A stretch of 64,000 bases of DNA from Chloroflexota bacterium (GTDB lineage Bacteria; Chloroflexota; Limnocylindria; Limnocylindrales; CSP1-4). Under the pieces are notes generated by a model. That model made no database searches, was not told the origin of the DNA, and saw only the letters and a list, made by a program, of their open reading frames with translations. The stretch lies in assembly GCA_019637815.1 (NCBI GenBank), contig JAHBUZ010000005.1, positions 124,001 to 188,000 on the forward strand. Reading direction: 5' to 3'. This document shows, piece after piece, positions 42,776 through 53,919 of this stretch. Each line of letters opens with the position of its first letter. The stretch's first letter is position 1. A program made the position numbers and the translations under genes.

Positions 42776-44287
42776 CTACCGCAGGAACAGCCGGCAGGCG
42801 TCGTTGTCGGTCGCCTCGGTCGCCTCGTAGCCCAGGTCATCGAGGAGTCGACGCAGCGAGCCCAGCTCGTCATCGGGCACCTGGATCCCCAGCAGCACCC
42901 GACCTTCGTCGGAGCCGTGGTTGCGGTAGTGGAACAGGCTGATGTTCCAGCCCGCGCTCATGCCCTTGAGGAAGTCCAGCAGCGCCCCGGACCGTTCCGG
43001 GAATACGACCTGGAACAGGCGCTCGTGCTCGGCACCGGGTGCCCGACCGCCCACCATGTGCCGGATGTGCAGCTTGGCCAGCTCGTCATCGGTGAGGTCG
43101 ATGACCTCGTAGCCGTGCTCGCGCAGCGTGGCGATGAGCGGCTGGGACTCTTCGCGACCGGTGATCCGGAGACCCACGAACACGTGCGCCTCCACGGGGC
43201 TCTCGTAGCGGTAGTTGAACTCCGTGACGCTGCGCGTGCCGAGGAGCGTGCAGAACTCGAGGAAGCTGCCCGGCCGTTCCGGGATCGTGACCGCGAGGAT
43301 GGCCTCACGCTGCTCGCCGATCTCCGCCCGCTCCGACACGTGCCGCAGGCTGTCGAAGTTGAGATTGGCGCCGGACGCGACCGCCACGAGGTCCCGGTCC
43401 CGCAGCCCCGTCTCCGCCGCGTGGCGCTTCAGACCGGCATACGCGAGCGCCCCGGCTGGCTCCAGGATGCAGCGGCGGTCCTCGAACACGTCCTTGATGG
43501 CGGCGCAGATCTCATCGTTGCTCACCACGACCATGTCATCGACCACCTCGCGCGCGATGGCGAAGGTGGTGTCGCCGACCCGCCTGACCGCGACACCGTC
43601 CGCGAACCGGCCCACCCGGTCGAGGGTCACCGGCGCACCCGCCCGGAGCGCGCGAGTCATCGAATCGGCATCCTCGGGCTCCACGCCGATGATGCGCACG
43701 TCCGGTCGCAGCTCCTTGATGACCGCGCCGATGCCGCTGATGAGTCCGCCACCACCCACGGGCACGTACACCGCATGGACCGGGTCGCGCATCTGCCGCA
43801 GGATCTCGATGCCGATGGTCCCCTGCCCCGCGATGACCACCGGGTCGTCATAGGGATGGATGAACGTGAGCGCCCGCTCCGTCTCCAGCTCCCGGGCGCG
43901 ATGGTACGCGGCGTCGTAGGTGTCACCGTGGAGGACCACCTCCGCACCCCATGAGCGGACGGCCGCGACCTTGATGTCCGGCGTCGTGCGGGGCATCACG
44001 ATGACCGCCCGACAGCCGAGCCGGCTGGCCGACAGCGCGACGCCCTGGGCATGGTTGCCGGCGCTCGAGGCCACCACGCCGCCGGCGAGCTCCGCTGCGC
44101 TGAGGCCCGCCATGCGGTTGTAGGCGCCACGCACCTTGAAGCTGAAGACCGGCTGCTCGTCCTCGCGCTTCAGCCAGACGCGGTTGCCGATGCGCTCGCT
44201 GAGCACCGGCGCGTGCTCAAGGGGCGTCTCGCGGGCGACCTCGTACACGCGCGCCAGGAGGGCCGCCTTGAGGATCTCGTCGTGCAT
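42776..44287 (-). CDS. ilvA: Threonine dehydratase, biosynthetic type
   Basis: 503 aa. PLP enzyme making 2-oxobutyrate from threonine for isoleucine. Lys in VFSFKVRGAYNRM forms the PLP aldimine, SSAGNHAQGVALSA binds the cofactor phosphate side, and PVGGGGLISGIG is the glycine loop. From about residue 325 two ACT-like domains follow (AILAVTIPERPGSFLEFCTL and RLFQVVFPERSGALLDFLKG), the allosteric isoleucine/valine unit of biosynthetic IlvA. ATG at 44287, 6 nt after TACGCT, so probably leaderless. The window also holds cimA, an alternative 2-oxobutyrate source. Confidence 0.95.
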   Translation of the reverse strand: MHDEILKAALLARVYEVARETPLEHAPVLSERIGNRVWLKREDEQPVFSFKVRGAYNRMAGLSAAELAGGVVASSAGNHAQGVALSASRLGCRAVIVMPRTTPDIKVAAVRSWGAEVVLHGDTYDAAYHRARELETERALTFIHPYDDPVVIAGQGTIGIEILRQMRDPVHAVYVPVGGGGLISGIGAVIKELRPDVRIIGVEPEDADSMTRALRAGAPVTLDRVGRFADGVAVRRVGDTTFAIAREVVDDMVVVSNDEICAAIKDVFEDRRCILEPAGALAYAGLKRHAAETGLRDRDLVAVASGANLNFDSLRHVSERAEIGEQREAILAVTIPERPGSFLEFCTLLGTRSVTEFNYRYESPVEAHVFVGLRITGREESQPLIATLREHGYEVIDLTDDELAKLHIRHMVGGRAPGAEHERLFQVVFPERSGALLDFLKGMSAGWNISLFHYRNHGSDEGRVLLGIQVPDDELGSLRRLLDDLGYEATEATDNDACRLFLR

Positions 44288-44293
44288 CGGCGA

Positions 44294-44299
44294 AGCGTA
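44294..44299 (-). promoter_or_regulatory. -10 element of a probable leaderless ilvA transcript
   Basis: On the minus strand TACGCT is followed by TCGCCG and then ATG at 44287. No Shine-Dalgarno is present. Confidence 0.55.
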
Positions 44300-44319
44300 G
44301 CGGGCGACGGGTGCACGTG

Positions 44320-44400
44320 GTCGGCGTGCCGGGCAGGTGGGTCGTGCCGGGCAGGTGGGTCGGCGTGCCGGGCAGGTGGGTCGGCGTGCCGGGCAGGTGG
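44320..44400. repeat. Four tandem 21-bp repeats
   Basis: Units at 44320-44340, 44341-44358 (3-bp deletion), 44359-44379 and 44380-44400. Full units are identical (GTCGGCGTGCCGGGCAGGTG plus G). They lie about 20 bp beyond the ilvA -10 box, where upstream promoter elements would be. Confidence 0.85.
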
Positions 44401-44830
44401 GTCGGCCCCATGGGCGCACCGAGGTCGCGGGTGGCAGGGTGCGTGGGCGCCGAGGTCGGCGTTCTGGGGCACGGTCGCCGCGCGATCATCGTCCGTATGT
44501 CCATCGCATCGTGGGCGCGCGTCGTACTCGGGGGTGGCGTGTCCACCAGTCACGAGATCGGTGGGTCCGTACGAGCCACGGCGCCTCTCTCCCCGCCTGA
44601 TCCCGGCGATCCGGTCGGTCACGCCCCTCAACGGCACCATCACTGACCCGATCGGCGACAAGTGAGGTCCATCTGCATCCTCACCATGGCCAAGCGGCAC
44701 CGATCCGGGACAGCCTGGACGCATGGTCAGCCCATGGCCCCATGACCGGACCTGGATGATGCGATCTCGTGACTGACAGGCACGCGCCTGAGGCTGACTC
44801 GTCACACCTGGTCGCCAGACGATCACATGC

Positions 44831-44836
44831 TAGTGT
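44831..44836 (+). promoter_or_regulatory. -10 element of a probable leaderless antitoxin transcript
   Basis: TAGTGT ends 6 nt before the ATG at 44843. This spacing argues for the second of two nearby in-frame ATG codons. Confidence 0.45.
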
Positions 44837-44842
44837 ATGAGT

Positions 44843-45091
44843 ATGTTGAATCGACGCCTCCAGGTGCTCCTGGACGAGGACCGGTATCGACGTCTGGAAG
44901 GCGTCGCGAAGCGGCGGCGCGTCTCCGTGTCCACCGTGGTCCGCGATGCGATCGATCGGGATCTCTGGTCGGAAGCAGATGTCCAGCGGGCCGAGGCGGC
45001 GCGGCGCTTCCTCGCGTCGCCGGACATGGAGGTGCCTGACGTTCCCGAGCTGCTCGCCGAGCTCGACGAGCTCCGCGGGCGTCGAGGATGA
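44843..45091 (+). CDS. Ribbon-helix-helix (CopG/VapB-type) antitoxin
   Basis: 82 aa. The N-terminal strand RRLQVLLDEDRYRRLEGVA and the helices VSVSTVVRDAIDRDL form a ribbon-helix-helix DNA-binding fold. The C-terminal part (MEVPDVPELLAELDEL) is acidic and probably neutralises the toxin. It overlaps the PIN-domain gene by ATGA, the classic coupled antitoxin-toxin layout. An in-frame ATG two codons upstream (44837) is possible, but 44843 fits the leaderless spacing seen elsewhere. Confidence 0.87.
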   Translation: MLNRRLQVLLDEDRYRRLEGVAKRRRVSVSTVVRDAIDRDLWSEADVQRAEAARRFLASPDMEVPDVPELLAELDELRGRRG

Positions 45092-45522
45092 TCGTCCTCG
45101 ACACCACCGTCCTGGTCTATGCCAAGGGCGCCGACCACCCCCTGCGTGATCCCTGTCGTGCGCTCATCGACGCCATCGGCCGGAAGGCGATCGAGGCGTC
45201 GACGACGCCGGAGGTCATCCAGGAGTTCGCCCACGTGCGGGCGCGGCGAGATGGCCGAAACGGAGCCGTTTCGGACGCTCGAGGTCTGGTCGGCACCCTG
45301 AGCCCACTCCTGCTGGTCGATGGCACGGCCTTGACGCTGGGGCTCCGGATCTACGAGGAGACGCCCGTGCTCGGCTCATTCGACGCCGTCCTGGCGGCAG
45401 TCGCGATCGTCCGATCGGCCGACGCGCTGGTCAGTGCGGACCACGGGTTCGCGGCCGTGAAGGGGCTGACGCACCTCGACCCGGCCGTCCCCGACTTCCT
45501 GGAACGACTCGGCATCGCCTGA
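45088..45522 (+). CDS. PIN-domain (VapC-like) toxin ribonuclease
   Basis: 144 aa. PIN-domain acidic residues: Asp5 in VLDTTVLVYA, Glu42 in TTPEVIQEFAHV, Asp in LGSFDAVLAAVA and Asp in LVSADHGFAAV. Probably a metal-dependent RNase inhibited by the RHH protein encoded directly upstream (ATGA overlap). It converges on the end of the branched-chain operon 27 bp away. Unrelated in detail to the other PIN toxin at 35.1 kb, whose antitoxin is AbrB-type. Confidence 0.87.
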   Translation: MIVLDTTVLVYAKGADHPLRDPCRALIDAIGRKAIEASTTPEVIQEFAHVRARRDGRNGAVSDARGLVGTLSPLLLVDGTALTLGLRIYEETPVLGSFDAVLAAVAIVRSADALVSADHGFAAVKGLTHLDPAVPDFLERLGIA

Positions 45523-45549
45523 CCGACACTCGTCGCGCTCGAACCGCGA

Positions 45550-47223
45550 TCAGGCGGGCCCGGGCACCAGCGGCAGCGTCTCGATGCCTCGCTCGTCGCG
45601 CCGCCGGAGCGCCGCTCCGGTCTTCCAGATGGCGTACTCGATCGAGTCCGCGAGCGCCTGCGCAGAGGCCGCGATGACGTCCGTCGCCGAACCCACGGTG
45701 GACCACTCGAGAGCCCCCGCGGAGGAGGTGATGATGACCCGCGTCCGGGCTGCGGTCGCGGCGGCACCGTCCACGATGCGCACCTTGAAGTCCACCAGGT
45801 GCATCGAGTCCAGCTCCGGATAGAACGCGCCGAGTGCCTTGCGCAACGCGGTATCGAGCGCGTTCACGGGCCCGTTGCCGGATGCCGCCGTGTGCAGCAC
45901 CTCGCCATCCACGGCCACCTTGACGGTCGCCTCCGCGAGCTGCTCGCGACCTTCGCGCTGTTCGACCAGCGCCGTGTAGTCCACGATCCGGAAGGGTGCC
46001 TCGTATCCCGGGGAGTGGCGCCGGATGAGCAGCTCGAAGGACGCCTCGGCGCCTTCGAACGCCATGCCGTCCGCCTCCAGCTGCTTGATGAGCCGCGACA
46101 ACGCCTGGGGGTCGACGACACCCTCCAGACGATGGCCGAGCTGCTCGGCGCGGATGCGCGTGTTCGCCTTGCCACCCAGCTCCGACACGACCAGTCGGCC
46201 CTCGTTGCCCACGACGGTCGGGTCCACGTGCTGGTAGCTCCGCTCCACCTTGGCCACGGCCGCGCCATGGACGCCGCCCTTGTGCGCGAACGCGGAGCGG
46301 CCCACGAACGGCTGGTAGTCGTTGGGCACCTGGTTGGCGATCTCCGCGACGCTCCGGGACAGACTCGTGAGGTCCGCGATGGTGCCGCCACCGACGGGCA
46401 GCAGGGGCAGCTCCGTCTTGAGCGCGAGGTTGGCGAGGATGCTCACCATGTTCGCGTTGCCACAACGCTCGCCGTAGCCGTTGATGGTCGCCTGGACATG
46501 CCGGACACCGGCCTGGACCGCCGCGAGCGAGTTGGCGACGGCGAGCTCGGCATCGTTGTGGGTGTGGATGCCCCACGTGACCGCCGGCGCGTCCGCATCG
46601 GCCTCGAGCGTCGCACGCACGTCCGACAGGATGCGCAGCAGCTCGTCGGTCAGCGTGCCGCCGTTGGTATCGCACAGCACGAGCGAGCGGGCGCCCGCCT
46701 GGCGCGCGGCCCGCAGCGTGGACAGCGCATAGTCACGGTCGGCCTGGTAGCCGTCGAAGAAGTGCTCCGCGTCGTACACCGCCTCGCGACCCCGCTCGGC
46801 CACGAACGCCACGGACTCCGCGATCATGTCCAGGTTCTCCGCGGGCGTGGCACCCAGCACCTCGGTCACATGGAGCAGCCAGCTCTTGCCGAAGATGGTC
46901 ACCACCGGCGTCTCCGCGGCCACCAGCTCCCGCAGGTTCGGGTCCGCGTCCGGTCGGTTCGCCCGATGCCGGGTCGAGCCGAAGGCGGCCAGCTTCGCCG
47001 TCCGCCAGGTCATCGTCCGGGCGGCCGCGAAGAACTCGATGTCCTTGGGGTTGCTGCCCGGCCAGCCGCCCTCGATGTAGGGCATGCCGTACTCGTCGAG
47101 CATCCGCGCGATGCGGATCTTGTCCGCGAGCGAGAGCGTGATGTTCTCGCCCTGGGTCCCGTCGCGGAGGGTCGTGTCGTACAGGATGACCGGGGCCGCC
47201 GACCCCTCCCCGGGCTCGCTCAT
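45550..47223 (-). CDS. cimA: (R)-citramalate synthase
   Basis: 557 aa. Condenses pyruvate with acetyl-CoA to citramalate, the entry to isoleucine that bypasses threonine. The TIM barrel begins LYDTTLRDGTQGENITLS. Metal and catalytic residues are in GIHTHNDAELAVANS, and NGYGERCGNANMVS and AFAHKGGVHGAAV follow. The GENITLS variant and the KGGVHGAA loop fit the cimA type and not leuA. A C-terminal LeuA-type regulatory domain (about 400-530) is present. Last gene of the ilvB operon, 52 bp after leuB. The ATG at 47223 is chosen as the first codon before the conserved barrel. Confidence 0.93.
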   Translation of the reverse strand: MSEPGEGSAAPVILYDTTLRDGTQGENITLSLADKIRIARMLDEYGMPYIEGGWPGSNPKDIEFFAAARTMTWRTAKLAAFGSTRHRANRPDADPNLRELVAAETPVVTIFGKSWLLHVTEVLGATPAENLDMIAESVAFVAERGREAVYDAEHFFDGYQADRDYALSTLRAARQAGARSLVLCDTNGGTLTDELLRILSDVRATLEADADAPAVTWGIHTHNDAELAVANSLAAVQAGVRHVQATINGYGERCGNANMVSILANLALKTELPLLPVGGGTIADLTSLSRSVAEIANQVPNDYQPFVGRSAFAHKGGVHGAAVAKVERSYQHVDPTVVGNEGRLVVSELGGKANTRIRAEQLGHRLEGVVDPQALSRLIKQLEADGMAFEGAEASFELLIRRHSPGYEAPFRIVDYTALVEQREGREQLAEATVKVAVDGEVLHTAASGNGPVNALDTALRKALGAFYPELDSMHLVDFKVRIVDGAAATAARTRVIITSSAGALEWSTVGSATDVIAASAQALADSIEYAIWKTGAALRRRDERGIETLPLVPGPA

Positions 47224-47275
47224 GCCGCCATGTGCTCCACGCGCCGCGAAGCGCCGACGCTCGCGGCTGCCTCGG

Positions 47276-48393
47276 TCATGCTGCCGGGCCCACCGTGAGT
47301 CGCTCGAGCACCGCATCCCGGAAGCCATCCGTGCCCACTCGCACGAAGCCTTCGTCGCCGGCACCCAGCAGGTCGCCCGTCCGGAAGCCATCGGCCAACG
47401 CCTGTCGGACGGCCGCCTCCAGCGCATCCGCCTCGGCATGTCGCCCGAAGGACCAGCGGAGCATCATCGCCCCGGACAGGATGGTCGCGGCCGGATTGGC
47501 GACCCCCTGCCCCGCGATGTCCGGTGCCGACCCGTGGATCGGCTCGTAGACGCCCAGCAGGCCGTGCGCGGTGCGTGTCTCACCGAGGGACGCGGAGGGC
47601 AGCATGCCCAGCGACCCGGCGAGCACGGACGCCTCGTCCGAGAGGATGTCCCCGAACATGTTCTCGGTGACCACCACGTCGAAGATGCCGGGCGAGGTGA
47701 TGAGCTGCATCGCGCACGAATCGACCAGCCGATGCTCCAGCTCCACATCCGGGAACTCGGCCGCAATCTCGTTGACCACCGTGCGCCACAGCCGGGAGGA
47801 TGCGAGCACGTTCGCCTTGTCCACGCTCGTCACCCGGTTGCGTCGACCACGCGCCAGCTGGAACGCCAGCCGCGCGACCCGCGCCACCTCGGGCTCGGTG
47901 TAGAGCAGCGTGTCGTACGCCTGGCGGCCGTTGGGGCCATCCGTCGGCTCCTGGCGCTCCCCGAAGTAGAGGCCGCCGGTCAGCTCCCGGACGATGAGCA
48001 GGTCCACGCCCGCCACCAGGTCCTGGCGGAGCGGTGACGCGGCGATGAGCGCCGGTTCCGCGGCGACCGGTCGCAGGTTCGCGAACAGGCCGAGACCCTT
48101 GCGCAGCGCGAGCAGCGCCTGCTCGGGCCGTACCGGGGCGCCCGGCACGTCCCACTTCGGGCCGCCGACAGCACCGAGCAGTACCGCATCCGCGGCCGCA
48201 GCGGCCAGCGCCAGGTCCTCGTCGCGCAGCGGGATGCCGTACGTGTCGATGGCCGCGCCACCCATGACGATGGGCGACCACTCGAACGCGAAGCCGGCAC
48301 GCGCGCCGAGCGCATCGAGGACCGTGCAGGTGGCCGCCACGACCTCCGGGCCGATGCCGTCCCCGGGGATCGTGACGACCCGATACGTGTCGG

Positions 48394-48397
<4 letters not shown>
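47276..48397 (-). CDS. leuB: 3-isopropylmalate dehydrogenase
   Basis: 373 aa. NAD-dependent oxidative decarboxylation of 3-isopropylmalate in leucine synthesis. Start motif [13 protein letters not shown], the substrate-specificity loop [29 protein letters not shown], catalytic Lys in TSVDKANVL, and metal ligands in [14 protein letters not shown]. The adenine-binding [15 protein letters not shown] is typical. The enzyme may also serve the citramalate branch. GTG start overlapping the leuA stop (GTGA). Confidence 0.96.
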
Positions 48398-50027
<1,630 letters not shown>

Positions 50028-50031
<4 letters not shown>

Positions 50032-51122
50032 GATGCTGCCCCCGATGCGGCATTCCCTGCCGCCTCCCCTCGCGGCGCCGCTGCGCCACTCGCCGATGCC
50101 TGCGCCTGGCCCGCCTGGACCTCGACCGGGTCGAGCCACGCCATCTGGGACCGGAGCCACGCACCGACCTGCTCGATCTGGTGGTCGCGGTCCTGCTCCC
50201 GGAGACGCTTGAAGCCCTCGCCGCCGTTCTCCATCTCGGCGATCCACTTGTCCGCGAACGCGCCGCTCTGGATGTCCGTGAGGACGTCCTTCATGGTCGC
50301 CTTGGCGCCCTCCGCGACGCGCGGCCCGGACACGTAGTCGCCGTACTCCGCGGTGTCGCTGACGCTGAAGCGCATGAAGTTGAGGCCACCGCGGTACATC
50401 AGGTCCACGATGAGCTTCAGCTCGTGCATCGTCTCGAAGTACGCGAGCTCCGGCTGATAGCCCGCCTCCACGAGCGTCTCGAAGGCGGCCTTGACGAGCG
50501 CCGAGACACCGCCGCACAGGAGCGCCTGCTCACCGAACAGGTCTGTCTCGGTCTCCTCCTTGAAGGTCGTCTCGAGCACCCCCGCACGCGCGGAGCCAAG
50601 ACCCCGAGCGTAGGCCAGGACGCGTGCCCGGGCGGTCCCCGTGGCGTCCTGCTCCACCGCGAACAGGGCCGGCACGCCGCCGCCCGCCACGTACACCGAG
50701 CGCAGCAGGTGGCCCGGGCCCTTGGGCGCGACCATGCCCACATCCATGCCCGCGGGCGGCTGGATGCGCCCGAACCGGATGTTGAAGCCGTGGGCGAACA
50801 TGAGCAGCGTGCCCGGCCGGAGGTTCGGCTCGATCTCCGCCTCGAACACCTGCTTCTGGATGGTGTCCGGCAGCGCGATCATGATGACGCTCGCCTGACG
50901 CACCGCATCCGGCACGTCCGCGACCCGGATACCCGCGGCCTCCGCGAGCGCTCGGCTCTTGCTGCCCGGCGCGAGACCGACCACCACGTCGATGCCCGAG
51001 TCGTGGAGGTTCTGGGCGTGGGCATGACCCTGGCTGCCGTAGCCGATGACCGCGACGGTCTGGCCGGCGATCGCCGCGGGATCGGTGTCGTTCTCGTAGT
51101 ACATGCGGGCGGGCATCGTCAC
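50028..51122 (-). CDS. ilvC: Ketol-acid reductoisomerase, class I
   Basis: 364 aa. NADPH-dependent isomerisation and reduction in valine/isoleucine synthesis. Rossmann motif [19 protein letters not shown] (residues 25-43), [11 protein letters not shown], and the knotted C-terminal domain with [17 protein letters not shown] and [16 protein letters not shown]. The last ~30 residues form an Ala/Gly/Gln-rich tail beyond the usual end. GTG at 51122 overlaps the ilvN stop; an ATG six bases later is an alternative start. Confidence 0.96.
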
Positions 51123-51790
51123 TCCTCGATGGTGATGGTGGCGGGGGCGGTGGACGCAGCGACTCGGGCCGCGATGCTCTCGGGCACGGCCGGCACGGTA
51201 CCGGACCGCAGGATGCCCTCGACATCGACGACCCCGGAGCCACGGGCCATGGCGACGGTGCCGGTACGGACCAGCTCCCGGATGCCGAAGCCCGCCAGCA
51301 GGGCGACCAGGGAGTCGATCTCCTGCTCGGTCCCGCTGTGCTCCACGATGAGGCTATCAGGAGCGACGTCGATCACGCGCCCCTTGTACAGCTCGATGAT
51401 GCGCAGCACCTCCGCGCGATCGCGGTTCGTGGTGCGCACCTTGACCAGGGCGAGCTCGTGCTCGACGAGATGCTCCTGGGGCATGTCCTGGACCTTGAGC
51501 ACGTCCACCAGGCGATACAGCTGCTTGCCCATCTGCTCGACGGCGAAGTCATCGCCCTGGAGCGTGATGGTCATGCGGCTGATGCCGGGCCGCTCGGTGT
51601 GGCCCACGACCAGCGACTCGATGTTGAAGTTGCGCGCCCGGACCAAGCTGGACACGCGGTTGAGGACACCCGGCCGGTCGTTGACGATGACCACCACCAC
51701 GTGGCGGTGGGCAGAGCCGCTGCCCGGGATGTAGCGGGACGGCGTGGCACCCGCGGTGGGTGCCGCCAGGGGATCGTTCATGGCTGCCAT
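51119..51790 (-). CDS. ilvN: Acetolactate synthase small (regulatory) subunit
   Basis: 223 aa. Activates the catalytic subunit and confers valine feedback. N-terminal ACT domain from about residue 30 ([20 protein letters not shown], then [14 protein letters not shown]), the central [18 protein letters not shown] and the C-terminal domain with [14 protein letters not shown] and [21 protein letters not shown] disordered C-terminal tail of roughly 40 residues exceeds the usual length. Starts 2 bp after the ilvB stop. Confidence 0.95.
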   Translation of the reverse strand: MAAMNDPLAAPTAGATPSRYIPGSGSAHRHVVVVIVNDRPGVLNRVSSLVRARNFNIESLVVGHTERPGISRMTITLQGDDFAVEQMGKQLYRLVDVLKVQDMPQEHLVEHELALVKVRTTNRDRAEVLRIIELYKGRVIDVAPDSLIVEHSGTEQEIDSLVALLAGFGIRELVRTGTVAMARGSGVVDVEGILRSGTVPAVPESIAARVAASTAPATITIEE

Positions 51791-51792
51791 GG

Positions 51793-53757
51793 CTATCGGC
51801 CCTCCGCGGCGTCGCCCCAGGTCTCGATGAGGTCGGACAGGCCCTTGCCTGCCGGCATCATCGGGAGCACGTTCTGGGCCTCGGCGATGCTGAACCAGAC
51901 GAGCGCCGGACCATCCACGGCCTGTGCGGCGCGGATCGCGTCATCGACCTCCTCGGGCGTGCGTGCCCGGAAGCAGGCCAGGCCATAGGCCTCCGCCAGC
52001 TTCGCCCAGTCCGGACCGGGCAGGTGGGACGAGTGATAGTGACCGCCGTAGATGATCTCCTGCCACTGGCGGATCATGCCCAACTTGCCGTTGTCGAGGA
52101 GCGCGACCTTGACCGGGATGTGGTCCGCGACCACGGTCATGAACTCCTGGCTGGTCATCTGGAGACCGCCGTCACCGACGATCGCCCACGATTCCTTGTC
52201 CGGCTGGCCGAGCGCCGCACCCATGGCCGCCGGCAGGCCATAGCCCATGGTGCCCAGGCCACCGGAGGAGAGGTGGGAGTCCGGTCGCCGGAAGCCGGCG
52301 TAGCGGGCCAGCCACATCTGGTGCTGGCCGACATCCGAGGACAGGTTCGCGTCGTGGTCGGTCAGCTCGCCCAGGCGGCTGATGACATAGTCCGCGGACA
52401 GATAGCCATCCCGCCAGGCGCCGGAGCCGTGCCAGCTGGTGCCCTCCGACTCCGAGCGCCACTCGGCGAGCTGGCCGAGGTACGCGGCACGGTCGTCCGC
52501 GGAGCGCTCCGCGACGAGCGGCGTGAGCGCTCGCAGCACGCGGCCCACGTCACCCACGATGGGCACGTCCACGGCCACGTTCTTGCCGATCTCGGACGGG
52601 TCGATGTCCACGTGGATGATGCGTGCGTTCGGTGCGTACGTGCTCACGTTGCCCGTGACGCGGTCATCGAAGCGCATGCCCAGCGCGATGAGCAGGTCCG
52701 CGGACTGGATGGCCCGGTTGACGTGCTTCCAGCCGTGCATGCCCATGAGGCCGTAGCTGAGGGGGTGTCGCTCGTCCATGTCCCCCACGCCCAGGAGCGT
52801 GTGGGTGACCGGGATGCTGGTCCGCTCGGCGAACGTGCGCAGCTCCTCGGTGGCGCCCGAGAGCAGGATGCCGTGGCCCGCCAGGATGACCGGCCGCTGG
52901 GCCTTGTCGATGGCCTCGGCGGCGATGCGCAGCTGGCGGGGGTGCCCCTCGAAGGTGGGCTTGAAGCCGGGCAGGTCGATGGTCTCGGGATGGCCGGCGC
53001 GGGTCTCGGACGTCAGGGCGTCCTTGGTGATGTCGACGTGGACCGGGCCCGGACGACCCGTCCGTGCGAGATGGAACGCCTCCGCGATGACGCGCGGGAT
53101 GTCGTCCGCCTTGCGCACCAGGAAGTTGTGCTTGGTCATGGGCAGCGTGATGCCCGTGATGTCGATCTCCTGGAACGCGTCCTTGCCGATGAGCGCGCCG
53201 GGCACGTTGCCGGTGATGGCGACCATCGGGATGGAATCCAGCTGCGCGGTCGCGACGCCCGTGACGAGGTTCGTGGCGCCGGGGCCGGAGGTGCCGAGGC
53301 AGACACCGACCCGGCCGGAGACCCGGGCATAGCCATCGGCCGCGTGGGCGGCGCCCTGCTCGTGCCGGACCAGGACGTGACGGATGGCCGGGTGGTCCTC
53401 CCACACGTCATAGAGCGGCAGGATGACGCCGCCGGGATAGCCGAAGACCACATCGACGCCCTGGCGGATGAGCGCCTCGCACAGCGCGTCGGCACCGATG
53501 CGGGTGCGGTTGCGCGGCTTGGCGTCCGAGAGCATCGCCTGGCGAGCGCGCTCGATCTCCGCGGCCGCCGCCGTGCCCGCGGCGGGCACGTGCCGACCGA
53601 CGGAACGGGTGGTCGATGGCGCTGCGGGCGCGCCGGTGGCTGGCGCCGGGGTGCCGGGGTCGCCGGTGGGGAGCGCGGTCGTCCCGGTGGCGGCCGCAGC
53701 CGTGGCTGTGCCGCCCGGTGTATCCGCGGTGGTGGCCCCTGCATGCTCGGTGGTCAT
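51793..53757 (-). CDS. ilvB: Acetolactate synthase large (catalytic) subunit
   Basis: 654 aa. ThDP/FAD enzyme forming acetolactate or acetohydroxybutyrate. The conserved core starts near residue 86 (RIGADALCEALIRQGVDVVF). The catalytic Glu is Glu133 in RHEQGAAHAADGYAR, the ThDP site is GDGGLQMTSQEF followed by LLDNGKLGMIRQW, and FAD contacts lie in the central domain. Residues 1-85 are an Ala/Thr/Pro/Gly-rich low-complexity extension unusual for the family. GAGGACGG precedes the ATG. First structural gene of the operon, controlled by an upstream leader-peptide attenuator (53862-54102). Confidence 0.96.
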   Translation of the reverse strand: MTTEHAGATTADTPGGTATAAAATGTTALPTGDPGTPAPATGAPAAPSTTRSVGRHVPAAGTAAAAEIERARQAMLSDAKPRNRTRIGADALCEALIRQGVDVVFGYPGGVILPLYDVWEDHPAIRHVLVRHEQGAAHAADGYARVSGRVGVCLGTSGPGATNLVTGVATAQLDSIPMVAITGNVPGALIGKDAFQEIDITGITLPMTKHNFLVRKADDIPRVIAEAFHLARTGRPGPVHVDITKDALTSETRAGHPETIDLPGFKPTFEGHPRQLRIAAEAIDKAQRPVILAGHGILLSGATEELRTFAERTSIPVTHTLLGVGDMDERHPLSYGLMGMHGWKHVNRAIQSADLLIALGMRFDDRVTGNVSTYAPNARIIHVDIDPSEIGKNVAVDVPIVGDVGRVLRALTPLVAERSADDRAAYLGQLAEWRSESEGTSWHGSGAWRDGYLSADYVISRLGELTDHDANLSSDVGQHQMWLARYAGFRRPDSHLSSGGLGTMGYGLPAAMGAALGQPDKESWAIVGDGGLQMTSQEFMTVVADHIPVKVALLDNGKLGMIRQWQEIIYGGHYHSSHLPGPDWAKLAEAYGLACFRARTPEEVDDAIRAAQAVDGPALVWFSIAEAQNVLPMMPAGKGLSDLIETWGDAAEGR

Positions 53758-53861
53758 CGGCCCGTCCTCTCGTATCGCTCTGGCTGTCCGGTCGTGGTCG
53801 GTCGGTGGAAGGTGGATGGTGGTGGGCTGGTCGGTCGGTGGGTCATCGCCACACAAACGAA

Positions 53862-53887
53862 GGACCCTCGCCTCCCGGCGAGGGTCC
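53862..53887 (-). terminator. Attenuator terminator of the ilv-leu operon
   Basis: On the minus strand GGACCCTCGCC-GGGA-GGCGAGGGTCC is a perfect 11-bp stem with a 4-nt loop, followed by TTCGTTTGTGTG. It lies between the leader peptide stop (53920) and ilvB (53757), so it can end transcription before the structural genes. Confidence 0.85.
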
Positions 53888-53919
53888 CTGGTCGGTCCTG
53901 CGTGGTCCGCTTGCGCGGT

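Larger units (their letters stand above)
44288..44842. other. 555-bp divergent intergenic region, no gene seen
   Basis: Lies between ilvA and the antitoxin gene. It holds the leaderless promoters of both neighbours and the tandem repeat at 44320-44400. The remaining open frames are short and Arg/Pro/Ser-rich, and I see no protein or RNA gene. Confidence 0.65.

Noticed and set aside
44320..44400. CRISPR array or a repeat protein
   Set aside because: Contiguous 21-bp units without spacers. The frames across it (for example VGVPGRW) have no start signal and no extended protein.
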